Source: Anthoceros angustus
Lineage: Eukaryota; Streptophyta; Anthocerotopsida; Anthocerotales; Anthocerotaceae
DNA length: 64,000 bases
Direction of reading: 5' to 3'
NCBI GenBank assembly: GCA_010909165.1
Contig: MU008186.1
Span: 744,001 to 808,000 of the forward strand
This document shows positions 22,705 to 32,957 of the stretch, piece after piece; within the stretch, counting starts at the first letter, position 1; every line of letters begins with the position of its first letter. The notes under the pieces were generated by a model. That model ran no database searches, had not been told where the DNA came from, and was given only the letters and a program-made list of their open reading frames with translations. The translations under genes and the position numbers were made by a program.

Positions 22705-23950
22705 GTTTTCAATTGATGGAATTGGAATAGTTTTGACACGGCAATTTATTGCCGCACATCCTTACATGCAGCGAGAAAACCGATGGACTCGCCACAATCG
22801 GTACCTCGACTGACCGCTTCCATTCCTGTTATCCCGCATGCCACCCGTTCTCATTCCAATTGCATGGGACGCATAGGGTGACAAGTGTTACGCTTCCTTT
22901 ACTCCTCTTCGTTACAACCGGCTTTGCAACGCGTGCCGGAAGGCAAGTTTCATACATGAATCTCATCGTTCACAATGCAATCGCAACAAAGCCATCGCCA
23001 AACACGCCGTCGGCTTGCCCTTTCCATCTAAGAAAGGGCGTGTGATATTCATTCCAAGATTTCCTACTTCTTCCTCACATGAGGGCTGGTTACCAAGTAC
23101 CGTGTCTCTATTCCAAAGAGGCGGGTGCATACCCGAGCTCCCCGCAATCGGTACTCCCCAATGACGCGTCATCCTCCATATGTGCACACATTCGCAAGAA
23201 TCGAATCACGAACCGCTTCGCAAGTTCCTCCGTGTTATCGGCATCTCTTTGTATTTTCGGGATGGCGTGGTTGTATGGCCGCGTGGGCGATCGATGCCTT
23301 CTCCTTCAAATTCACCTCCGCCCGATCGTGCGACCCTACGGACCTTCATCCTCGCCTCCACGGACAATGTCCTAGGGTATGGATGTGCGGGTTCGCACAT
23401 CCTCCCGACGCCCTCCCTTGAACGCGCGCCACTTTTGGTGTCCGTTCACCATACCGCGCATCATAAAAGAGATGACTCGTTCGCATCTCCATCCATAGGC
23501 CCTCACCATTTATAGGCGGTCGTCCTTGGGTGTCGGGCATAATGCGAGCATTGTCCACGTTTAATTCGGATATTAATATATACCATTCTCCAAGGTCAAA
23601 TTTATGCGGCATCGTTGGTTTGCCAAGGATCATGTCGTTCGTGCCTACATATGTCACATATCGGTTCCTGCCTACATATGTCACATGACCACATGTCCGT
23701 ATGTGGAAAATGTCCATATTTTCCGCATGCATGCGGATTTATAGGCCGGTCGTCCTTGGGTGAGAATAATTAAGTACCATTAGTCGTGTATTAATACATT
23801 ATTGAATGTATTAATACACTATTCGATATGTCATCCGTTCCATTATCCAAGGATAATTCATCCGTCCTCCCAACCTCTTGTCTATATATGTCACATTAGC
23901 TTCATGTGTGTATGTGGTGTCCATACATCCATATGCGTCGTCCTTGGGTG
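22705..23950. repeat. CACTA internal duplication, copy D2
   Basis: Direct repeat of D1 without the accessory gene. The join at about 23288 goes from CGTGGGCGATC into GATGCCTTCTCC, exactly where the accessory block ends in D1. D1 could therefore have gained the block, or D2 could have lost it. Confidence 0.75.
23788..23817. repeat. Perfect hairpin in CACTA copy D2
   Basis: Same 13-base arms and ATTG spacer as 21691-21720. Both arms are intact although neighbouring sequence between the copies has changed. Confidence 0.95.
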
Positions 23951-25077
23951 GCGGGAATGAATAAGTACCGATGTCCGTGGGTTTTTCGATGTTTTGCTAC
24001 ACACCATTATCGAAGGGTATATCCTCCCATCTTTCCGCCTATACATGGCACATGACCTTCATTGCGATATGTGGTACATGTCCATGTGTTCCATACATCA
24101 CCCTCACCATTCACTTGTTTTTGCAGACACACCTACATGCTTGTCGAGGCAATGGGCATTGCGGCGTGCATTGAACAAAATCTTTACCTGCTAACTTGAT
24201 TCCCGCGCTTGTGCGGTGCGTGCCCGGCCTCGTGCTGTGCGCGCCGTGATGCGGCGCATTTCTATAATTCATCGATGGTTAGCCATTCCTCGGGGCCATT
24301 GTTCCAAACTGCGTGCACCGCTCGCGGCAAGCTTGTGTGTGGTGACCTCTTCACTTTCATGCGTTTCCGTCCTTCCGCGCCCGACCTTCCGCTCACCACC
24401 GTTTTGTGCACTTGCGAGCATCGGTGGAAAGTGTCTCGGCCGCACCCGATGCGCCGCGCAATAGGGATCCTTTTCGACGGAGATGGAGCATCATCCGCGG
24501 ACACGTGCACAGGCGTCGCCAGCCCTCGCGCCCGGCAATCGCGAAGAAGGAGCTCGCCAGGGGCTGACTGGAGTCGACAGCAGATGCCTTGGATGCTCGC
24601 AGGCGCGTGCAGGAGGTAGGGAGGTGTTTACTTGAAATCACACAGTGGATGGACTTGGTGCCGGCTCTCGATGTTTGGGCTTGGTTCGTGGATGAGCGCC
24701 AAACTTGGTGGGTCCTTCTTAAAGGCGTGGAGAGCAGCTGCGGACAAAGCCCGCCATAAATGACCGAGGTCGCCACCTTCGCATATCTGGATAGTTTTTG
24801 GAAAAGAAGGCGATGGCATAGAGCGAATTGTTGTTGACTTCCGAACATCCGACATCTCGGGAATAGTGCGAATTGTTATCGCATCTCTTGTTATTAGCCT
24901 AAAGGCGTAATTGAGCTTGTAAGGTCCATACATGCGGGGTAGTAGAGGTTTCGAGTTAGGGTTTCAATGGATCGTTTCACTTCCTATCCGAAAGCCGTCA
25001 CGTTGTCCATCACGCTTCCTCCTTCGTCCTCCCTCCACCCCCGTGCGGAGTGGGCACGGCTAATGCCCACCCCTCTC
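23951..25077. other. CACTA interior without recognised gene
   Basis: Short overlapping reading frames on both strands, none with a known motif. It lies 3' of the transposase gene on the minus strand and may be untranslated or decayed coding sequence. Confidence 0.4.
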
Positions 25078-27700
25078 TCATCCATGCATGTAGAATACCG
25101 GGTCACTTGATTTGGCCATATGAATGGGTATCGACATCATCGCCCGATCATAATAGCGCCTAGTGAACACGGTGGAAACTCGGATCGTTTCTATCAACGA
25201 AGGAGATCTGCCGTGCGGATTGCACTCGAACCACTTCACCTTCGGGATGAGTGGTTCGTACCCCACGAGACCAGGATTTCTTGGACATGGCCATAGTAAG
25301 TCCGCTCCCTTCGTCCCCATGACGTGCGGGTGAACACACCATCACTGTCACTTTCGACTCTTTCTGCGGCGTCAGAAGGTGGCTTCCCTTGCATGCCATG
25401 TGCCTGTATGCCGTGGCCCAAAGGGACGGCCCGTCCATAACTGCAGCCACATCGTCAGTGAGATGGTGAATCTTCCCATCGGCCTGAATTTCTGCCAGCA
25501 TGGATCCATGCACGAAAAGATGGCTCCGTCGTTACTCCTTGTTCCACTTCCTCCTCGTACTGCTGCAAGAATGGGTCTAAGATTTGGATGTGGACCAAGA
25601 TGAAAGTGTGGACCTGGTGCAACTCCGTCGTAAACTTGTATGGGCGTCCCATGCCTAATGCCTTTCCTGTCGCATTCTTCATGAACTTATCGCTCCAAAT
25701 ATGGGAGGGGAGGATAGTGTTCACTAAGGTACGACTTAGCATACTGACAAAGATTCCTCCCTCACATATCCCTCATATCGCCCTCGGGTTTGCTGCTGTC
25801 TAATAGTGTCCTTCCTCCCCAAATACCTCTCCACAGGATACATCCAGACACTTACGGGCCCAATGCCGCAACATCATCCACCAAGTGAATAATGAGATGC
25901 GTCGAAATATCAAACAAGTTGGGTGGAAATTCTCTTTTCCGGTGACACATGACCGATGCACTCTTGTTGCATTCTCCCAACCTCATGCCCCGGAATCCGG
26001 CGTTGGCATATCCAGATATAGTTTCTTGGCGTTCGCTTTGTATCGAGGGCTTGATTCGTCCCGTAAGACAATAGGAAATAAATCTCCATGACAACATGCC
26101 AATCATGAGCTTTGAGGTTTCCCAGTTGCGGGCCTTGATTTGCAGCGATGTTTGATGCGTATCCGATTGGTAACGTATGGCTGCATCTCCGAAAACCATA
26201 TCCAAGTCCGGCTTGGATAAGACATACGAGCAAGAAGGTCTCCTATTCCTAGCAATGGCCATAGCTCATGCTTGCCCCGTATTCTTCCATGTCTAACGGG
26301 ATCGTAGATCATCTTTCTCTCCTATGAAGGTGCCACAAAGCCTCTGCATTGTTCTTCTCAATGTGCATAACATCCCCTTTGTGTCCACCTCGGCATGTGT
26401 CTCCAATACGGAGTAATCAAACCATAAGCTTTTTTGGTGCCAAACTTGCCTCTCCCTCAACTCCCTGTTGCATTATCTCTCTTTTCCATATCCGCCATTA
26501 GCGCGTCAAGCGAGGGGATTGGGACGAGGCCGCTCCACTTCATTGTTGTACCGGTCCATGTCTACCCGCCGCATGGGATGATTGGGCGGAAGCCACCGCC
26601 GAGCCAAGGTACTCCTCCTTCGCACGTGGTGGCCCAGAGTCTAAGCCATCCCAACATTCCGCACATGCCCTTGAACCCTTCACTGGCCGTGGAGTGTGCC
26701 AATGCCGGATAATCAGCTATGGTGTGCAAAGCATTGCTGCCGTGAAGCGCGCCGTCACTGTCCGGGGAAAAGAAGTCGTCCATGGGTATCCCATGCCACG
26801 GGTCTCTCAACTCCTCCAAAAGAGGTTCCATGTAAACATCAAAGTTCGGCACAATGTGAGGGCCGGCACAATAAGCGGCATGATGGTATAAGCGGATTTC
26901 GTGCTTAGCCATGGTGGAAGGTTGTGTAAGAATAGCATAACAGCCATATAGATGTAGTTGTGGACTTGTGTCCAAATGGGTTAAACCGTCCGTTGCAAGA
27001 GCGAGACGGATGTTTGGGTTCCGAGCCAAAGCCATCCAATCCATCTAAAACCTCCCATGCCGGGTGTGTATGCCCATGGACCCATCGTGCTCCGCAGATC
27101 CATGTCCATTAGCCTTGCGATTATGCGGTGCTCTAAACATGCGGGCCTATCCTTGACGGAAAGTGCCAGAACTTTCACAGGAGCTCTCCTAGCGCTTTGG
27201 CGATCCACGCCCTCGACATCTGTCTGCGAGCATTTAATGCATTCGCGTGGTCCGCATAGGGGCAGCGACATGATCATTTACGGGCATGAATTTTCTTGAA
27301 GTGCGGCCGAAGGAGTACAATGTCTTTTAGCCTCCGTCATCGACTTGGCGGAGAATTCCTCTCGGGCAACAAATGCAGCCCAACAACACCGCAATAAATC
27401 GACATCGACGTCGGTATGCCATAACGAGTTTGAATGGAAAGCAAGAGCGGGGTTGCGATTAAGCGGGACTCTTTCGAGGTGCAAGGTTGCGATGGTGAAC
27501 AAGGGCATTCGCGATCCGGGCATATGCTCTCTCCTTGCGAATGCGTCGGGAACACCGGTAGTTCATCCAAGTCCGCATCTCCTCCGTCGGCATGAAGGTC
27601 CGCCGCGTCAGTCCGCGCGTCCGCATCGATGTCCACTAGCGTCCGCATCAAGGTCCGCAGCATGTCCTCTCTTTCACAACCATACACCGTCAACTGCTCT
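25078..27700 (-). pseudogene. TNP2-type CACTA transposase, frameshifted
   Basis: Read on the minus strand from about 27700. It shows MLRTLM and a cysteine-rich N-terminal part, KFMPVNDH near 27290, and RMFRAPHNRKANGH near 27130. ARNPNIRLALATDG (27000) is the diagnostic start of the TNP2 catalytic region. DVYMEPLLEELRDPW and HTIADYPAL follow at 26690-26840. After that come GDVMHIEKN near 26370, LKAHDWHVVM near 26110, and the DUF4218 motif FPPNLFDISTHLIIHLVDDV near 25880-25940. Order and spacing match plant TNP2 transposases, the enzyme that binds and cuts CACTA ends in the nucleus. The coding sequence has numerous stops and frameshifts and cannot be active as written. Confidence 0.88.
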
Positions 27701-30300
27701 GTATCCGCCCGTGGTGGTCGGGTTCACCACTCGCATTTGCGGTGGGCGGGCGGCAGCGGCGTGGCGAGCACGCCGGAATATCGGCTGGCCCCATAGTGCA
27801 GTGGAAGGCGGGTGGCCATTGCCAACTTCATGAGAATGGGCATCGGCTGCGGGCGAACTCAATGCGGGCATGAGGGTCGAGGCGGATCATCGTTCGCATC
27901 CACGAAGAGCTGTAAAAACATCAGTACACACCTGAACCAAGACCGGATTGTTTCTTTGGCGGTCGAGCGAAATGTCGCGAATTTTAATGGTGCTTCACTG
28001 CTTCGGGCATGGGCGGTGCATATACGTTGTGAACTCCGGATCCGGCGTCGGACCATTGTGCCGCGAGGATTGACAAGGAGGCGTGCTTCTTTCGCCGTGT
28101 CGCGAGGAAGGCGAGGGTGAGAATGAAGTGGCGATGGTGAGTATTTGTCGCCGATGGCGGCGCGGCGTGAGGGCCGTTGTGAACTCTCCAAGCGGCAAGT
28201 GCTTTATGGCGAAAACTCATGCCCGTCGGAAATGTGCGGTACTAAATGTGCTTACGCTACCCGGTGCGCGGACAACCACCATCCTGCGAGGAAGCGATAT
28301 CCGGTGCTCCGGTGGTAAGTGTTCTCCACAATTCCTGCGTCGTTTCTTCCATATCGATAGGGAAGAGGCGGTGTGGTCGGAATCCGGTGTGCGGTTTTCT
28401 CAGCCCGATGCCTTTGCTCCGCCGCCATCGCGCTGCGCCATGGAAGAAACGAGAGAGCTTACTTCCGGACATGTCCCGGCCATTACGTACACACACAGCA
28501 TGGAGCGGTGGTGTCCTTAGCAATGGCCGCCAATAGAATACCGTTTAGCATGGAGGCGGCATGGAGGCGGAGCGTCTGAAGGAGTTATGACACCGAGAGC
28601 GGCCAGCTCGCACCACGGGCGAAGGGGATGAAGTGCTGCCCCTCCGATTTGGGCGCGGACCTCGGGCCCGTGGAAGGTGAGGAGAAGGTGTATGTCCTGG
28701 GCCTACCGATTTGGGAGTGAAGACACCGTGTGGGAAGCGGGAGATGGCAAGTGGGTGGTCCAGTCATGGAGGCATCGGGGTTGCAAATGCATCATCGTTT
28801 TTTGCAGCAAGGCAAGCTTGGAAGGCGATGGTCCGTTGCGATCGCCATCCGGAGATGGTGGGGAAAGGCGGATGTGTGGGCGCATGCTCGGAAAGGTTGG
28901 GTGTGGGCTTTACAGCGGCGAAGAGCTCGCTATATTTGGCGATCCGAACCGAGGCAAGCATGGCGGGACAATATCATTGTCACGAGGTTTGAGACTCAAG
29001 GAGAGAATGTATTGCGATGCGATGGTAGGGACCAACAAGTTTGGCGTTCTTGTAGTGAAGGTGGCCCAATTTGGTGAAAATATGTCGACACCAAACAAGG
29101 CACAATGGATTTGTGGGAACTTGCGGACATCTTTGCAAGAAGAGGCTCAATATCACAAGTGGATGTGGGGCCGGCATATCTATGTGCGGAAAGGGCCCTC
29201 AATGGGATGAGCGTCGGTACACCGCTGCGGGCAGGGGCGAGTATGCGATCCATGCTCACATCCCCTTGAGCATGTGGTATAGTGACGCTTATGAAGCAAC
29301 AAGTGGGCGGTGCAAACTTCCACAGTTTCGAACCAGTTACATTCACTAGCGGTGGAGAGCGGTTTGCAGTTGCAGATTTCATGTGCAATGACGAAGGGCA
29401 TTTCCGACTTCTAGAGGCGAAATGATAGTCGAGCGTGCTACACCTTGGCTGGAGGGATCTTGTATGGGCTCCTCGGTCGATCGCATGCACTGTTAGAATA
29501 AAGTGTCTTTCCGATCCCGTGAGCGTGGAGGTTTTTGAAGGCGAGTTTCTTGGGGCAGTTCATGAAACTTGGTGTCGATGTATGCCTGTCGCTAGGGAAT
29601 GTCATGTTCCATGATCTTGATTGTGCAGTGTTTTGCAAGAGGCACAATTCATTGCGCTCCACTAGCTAGCAACCAACTGCGGCGTTGTTTGTCGTGTGGA
29701 GATCCCAAGTGTTCATCGCCGATGTTGCGGTGTTTGTAGGATCGACCCTCTCCCGATGCCATTCGAGTCCCAAATTTCAAGGCCACGCCTCTGGAAATCC
29801 CTTGGGGACACGGGATGAAAACCATCCGACACGAGCTTGGACTTCACAAAGGTAATGCAAAAGCGGCATCCCAAGGCTGGTCGATCCACCCAGCGCTTGT
29901 CGCGTAGTCGCGCATTGAGTCCGCGGTCACGCCCTCTTCGCCTCGTCAAATCGTTTGCCCGCTTGGAAGTACCCACAACTCACCCTAGCATGGGCATTCT
30001 GGACATACCGACTTACATGGCGTGGCCTGGGCGGCCGTCCGGACGATCGTGCGCCCTTTATGGCCATCGCTCCATTTCCTCCATGGCACCTGCATGTCGT
30101 CGCCCTATCTGGGGTATGGAATGGTAGAGGCGGACACGACGACGCCATCGATGTGAGCCACTTAAAAACGCGTACAAGCGGGAGGCGGAACTCCGGTTCG
30201 ACACACGCGCATCGTGTGGAGCCCGCGACGGACTCTTTAAACCGAGACGAACGAATATTGTATTATAAGGGGCTGCGAAAGGCGGGGAGGCGGGTAATAG
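27701..30300. other. CACTA 5' region, no recognised gene
   Basis: 2.6 kb between the transposase N-terminus and the right terminal repeat. Plus-strand frames are open at 28677-29210 (177 codons) and nearby in overlapping frames, and a minus-strand frame is open at 28996-29490. None shows a known motif and the frames compete, so none is called. In CACTA elements this side normally holds promoter, leader and first introns. Confidence 0.4.
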
Positions 30301-30423
30301 GAACACAATGCACCCGCAGGAAGGAATAGTGTTACAAGCGGTGTAACAAATGCAGGCTTGTATGCAAAGCATGCAGAAACAAGAAATGTAACGTTCTAGA
30401 GGGCGTATCGAGCAGGTCACAAC

Positions 30424-30454
30424 CCGTAACATGGGCACCATGTTTCTAGTAGTG
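30424..30454 (-). repeat. CACTA terminal inverted repeat, right
   Basis: On the minus strand it reads CACTACTAGAAAC and then TGGTGCCCATGTTACGG. It is followed on the plus strand by the CTC target duplication. Confidence 0.88.
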
Positions 30455-31240
30455 CTCCCTGCCCTTGGCGCCTCGAATCGGTGATTCCTTGCCTCGAATT
30501 TCCTAGCGGGGTCAGTCTTCGAGGGTTCCTACCTCCTCAACCAACGCGCCGCCGCCACTAGCGCCGCCCTCCTTCAGCGTCGCGAGCCCGCGCCCTCGCT
30601 AGTGAGGATTTTAAGCTGCCTCCCTCCGTGGGTGCGCCTCGCGCCCTCCTTCCTATCGCGGTGCTCCTCCAGTCGCAGCTCCTCGACGCCTAGCTCACTC
30701 CAGCCGCTTCACGCTCCACTCCTCGACGCTATATTTGCTCCGGCCGCCGTTGCGCCTCCGTTTGAATGAGTTTACAGCCGGTACCCTTCCCAGGTTCTCT
30801 TAGGGTTGATTCCACTTCCCCACCAGTTCCCACGACTACTTCTCCTTGACGGCCGTTCTCGGCATACCCCCACACACCTCGATCCCAACCTCACACATGA
30901 TAGGCCTACCAGTTGGATCGACCTCTAACCTATGGACTTAGCAACCTCTACCAAATATGAGGACCCCCCCCTCCTCACATATATAGACTTTCTATTAGAT
31001 ATTCCGAGGACAAAGGCCAAGGAATATCGAGTTTACGGTCCAAGGACCATTTATTCTTTAACCTAGGAAACAACCCATCCCCCATAAGCCAAGGACATTT
31101 TCAAGTACAAATATCCCTTCTTACTGACAACCTGACTCACTTTAACACCACACTTAACAAAAAAACAAAAAAAATCACTCAAAGACACAATCCAACAGGG
31201 AGTTTTTGAATCCAAATCGTTTACACCATGCCTTGAGGTT
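30455..31240. repeat. Repeat unit B3, right part, promoter-like
   Basis: Continuation of unit B3 after the CACTA element. It begins with the CTC duplication and then follows B1 and B2: CCTTGAATTTCCTAGC, the GC-rich segment, ACATATATAGACTTT, AAAGGCCAAGGAATATCGAG, and the A-rich run before AATCCAAATCGTTTACA. The equivalent of the TATA box is diverged (ACAAATATCCC near 31110). Confidence 0.75.
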
Positions 31241-31479
31241 GGCCCCCGCGAGGGACCGGGTGCACCATGAAGGACGCTATGCGTGGAGCCCCTGTCTCTT
31301 GAGGTGCCGCGGTGGCCCCTCCGGCCTAGGTTTATTTCATAGCGGCGGGGATGCCCTCCCCCTAGCCTATCTTATACACGGCTCGCTGTCTACCCGCCTC
31401 CACTACACAACCCGCCCCCATTGGTTGCCAACATTGCTTCCCTCGACGCACCTCAGACGAAAAGTGTTCTGAAGAGGTT
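31241..31479. other. Short unassigned stretch
   Basis: GC-rich sequence between unit B3 and the Copia-2 LTR, with a short plus-strand frame at 31206-31472. No motif is recognised. Confidence 0.35.
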
Positions 31480-31762
31480 AAGGGCTCTCCATGTCCACAC
31501 TGTGCACTAGGAACAAGTCATAAACTTAAGCATTAAGTGCAGGTCAATTAAATAATAAACGATTAAATAATTACATCTTGTCAAGGAAGCTACTCGTATA
31601 TATGTTCTTGTAAGTCCAACTTAAGTTATTATGAAAAGGTGTGCCTATTGATGAAACGACGTAACCCTAATGAAAGGGTAACCTGCTGACTTTAAACATT
31701 AATTAATCTATTTCTTAATATGCTGATAACACACCTAATCTAACCACTCTTAGGTTTTATCA
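31480..31762 (-). repeat. Copia-2 3' LTR (left edge uncertain)
   Basis: AT-rich sequence starting on the minus strand with TGATAAAACC directly after a Copia-type polypurine tract. It contains AACATATATACG as a possible TATA region. Only one copy exists in the window, so the far end, placed near 31480, is a guess from base composition. Confidence 0.55.
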
Positions 31763-31772
31763 CTCCCACTTG
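31763..31772 (-). promoter_or_regulatory. Copia-2 polypurine tract
   Basis: On the minus strand it reads CAAGTGGGAG and is followed by TGATAA. It matches the GTGGGAG-TG pattern at the 3' LTR edge of Copia-1. Its distance of about 1.19 kb from the pol stop is abnormal and is filled by the antisense gene. Confidence 0.75.
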
Positions 31773-31912
31773 TTGAAGCATGTTAAGAACAGAACAGTCT
31801 CCTGAAGGTCTTCTCGTGACAGTCTCTTCAGCTCCCGTCTTGAAGGCGGCGCACATGTAACACTCAACTACGCCCCACGTCCATTACGCTCCACTCCAGT
31901 CCTTGATAAACA

Positions 31913-32934
31913 ATGGACTTTGACGGCATGGAACCGTATCCTGTGAGGTGCGCCCCGTTTGTAGGCATCTTATATGCCTTCATTCTTGTGATAAGGCTCA
32001 AGATTGAACGCCGCTTGCTAGAGCTCACCATGTCGCCCTTTTCAGACGAAAATTCTCCCAGGCGGCGGCTTAGAGCCTATGTGCGCGATAGCCAAGGCCG
32101 ATTCACCAGAAGAGCTCGGACACCTGTCAGCGATGCTAACAATGAGATTGTGCTGTGGCGCGCGGTGATTGGTGAGGCGCCCAAGAGGAAGGCCGCGAGG
32201 CAGAGGAAGAAGTCCGGCGCGGGGAAGAGGAAGAGCGATTCGTATGCCTCCAGCTTATGCCCGCCCTTCTTCACTAACTCAAGATCACCAACACCCATCA
32301 CAGTCGCGAGCCTGAGTGTGAATACCAGGATCATGAGGCTCTGCCAAGGAAACCCTCGATGTTTCCAGACACTGAAGACTATCTGGAGGAGACTAGAATT
32401 GTCACCCTTGGCAGCATTACTAATCCTAGATCACCTGTTTGGTACAAATGCACAAACAGCCGCCTTGTGATGAAGAGGGTTTGTGTCCAGGCTTGCCAAG
32501 AATATCCAAATCATGTTGTCAGCCATTATCGTAAGTTGATCACACCCTTTGATTTATGCTGCCACCATCTGTAGCAGATTGCTGCCCTAACTCCCACTTA
32601 CTGCTGAAACTGTGAATGTTGTGTTGACATAGGTTCTGAAATAAGACTGCGTGAGGAAGAGAGGTTGAGAACTGAGGCACGCATCAGAGAGGAAGAGCAA
32701 CTGTCCTATGAGGACAGGAAGAAACGAAACAGTTCAAGTTCCTCTGAAGATGCCTCCAACTCTCAGTCCATTGAATCTAGGTTGCTTGATTCTGACAGCG
32801 AAGAAGCGTCCTCCCACGAGTCAGAATCACAGCACTCTGATCCTGAAAGTAAAGAAATAAATTCCCCAAGGACTCCAGATTCCATCAACTATCCAACAAG
32901 CAACCATTCAAACTCCAACAACAGCTGGGATTAG
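31913..32934 (+). CDS. Three-exon gene, unknown 285-aa protein, antisense within Copia-2
   Basis: Exons 31913-32241, 32304-32530 and 32633-32934 join with matching phases into one frame of 286 codons including the stop. The start context is ACAATGG, with A at -3 and G at +4. Intron 1 (62 nt) runs from GTATGC to CACAG with a CTAAC branch site. Intron 2 (102 nt) runs from GTAAGT to CATAG. The protein starts with a hydrophobic stretch (FVGILYAFILVI, about residues 17-28), then a region rich in arginine, then a nuclear-localisation-like stretch (PKRKAARQRKK). Cysteines lie in YKC, VCVQACQEY; a Glu/Arg helix follows (LREEERLRTEARIREEE), and the end is a Ser/Glu/Asn-rich tail. No family is recognised. 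A second in-frame ATG (MSPFSDEN, about codon 41) could be the real start. The stop lies 23 bases from the convergent Copia pol stop. The phase-correct splicing argues that the gene is real and intact. Confidence 0.72.
32242..32303 (+). other. Intron 1 of the passenger gene (62 nt)
   Basis: Donor GTATGC, branch-type CACTAAC about 25 bases before the acceptor CATCACAG. It contains an in-frame stop if read through. Removing it joins codon TC|T and restores the frame of exon 2. At 62 nt it is near the lower size limit of plant introns. Confidence 0.68.
32531..32632 (+). other. Intron 2 of the passenger gene (102 nt)
   Basis: Donor GTAAGT, CCTAACTCC and TTGAC as branch candidates, acceptor GACATAG. 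It joins codon C|GT (Arg). Confidence 0.72.
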
Positions 32935-32957
32935 GCATAGCTTGTTGTTTCCTTTTG

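Larger units (their letters stand above)
19841..30454 (-). mobile_element. CACTA (En/Spm) DNA transposon, 10.6 kb
   Basis: Both ends are visible: CACTACTAAG at the left, and CACTACTAGAAAC on the minus strand at the right, flanked by CTC duplications. Subterminal motifs of the type CATGTTAYGG, ACGTTAY and TTGTTACAC occur in inverted orientation within about 150 bases of each end, as expected for transposase binding sites. Inside are a degenerate TNP2 transposase (25078-27700, minus), an accessory gene with an acidic tail (20703-21285, minus) and a long internal duplication. The element is inserted into repeat unit B3, so it is younger than the B array. The broken genes suggest it is not autonomous. 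Confidence 0.93.

Noticed and set aside
28677-29210. 177-codon plus-strand open frame inside the CACTA element
   Set aside because: Overlapping frames on both strands are equally open, no motif was found, and the direction is opposite to the transposase.
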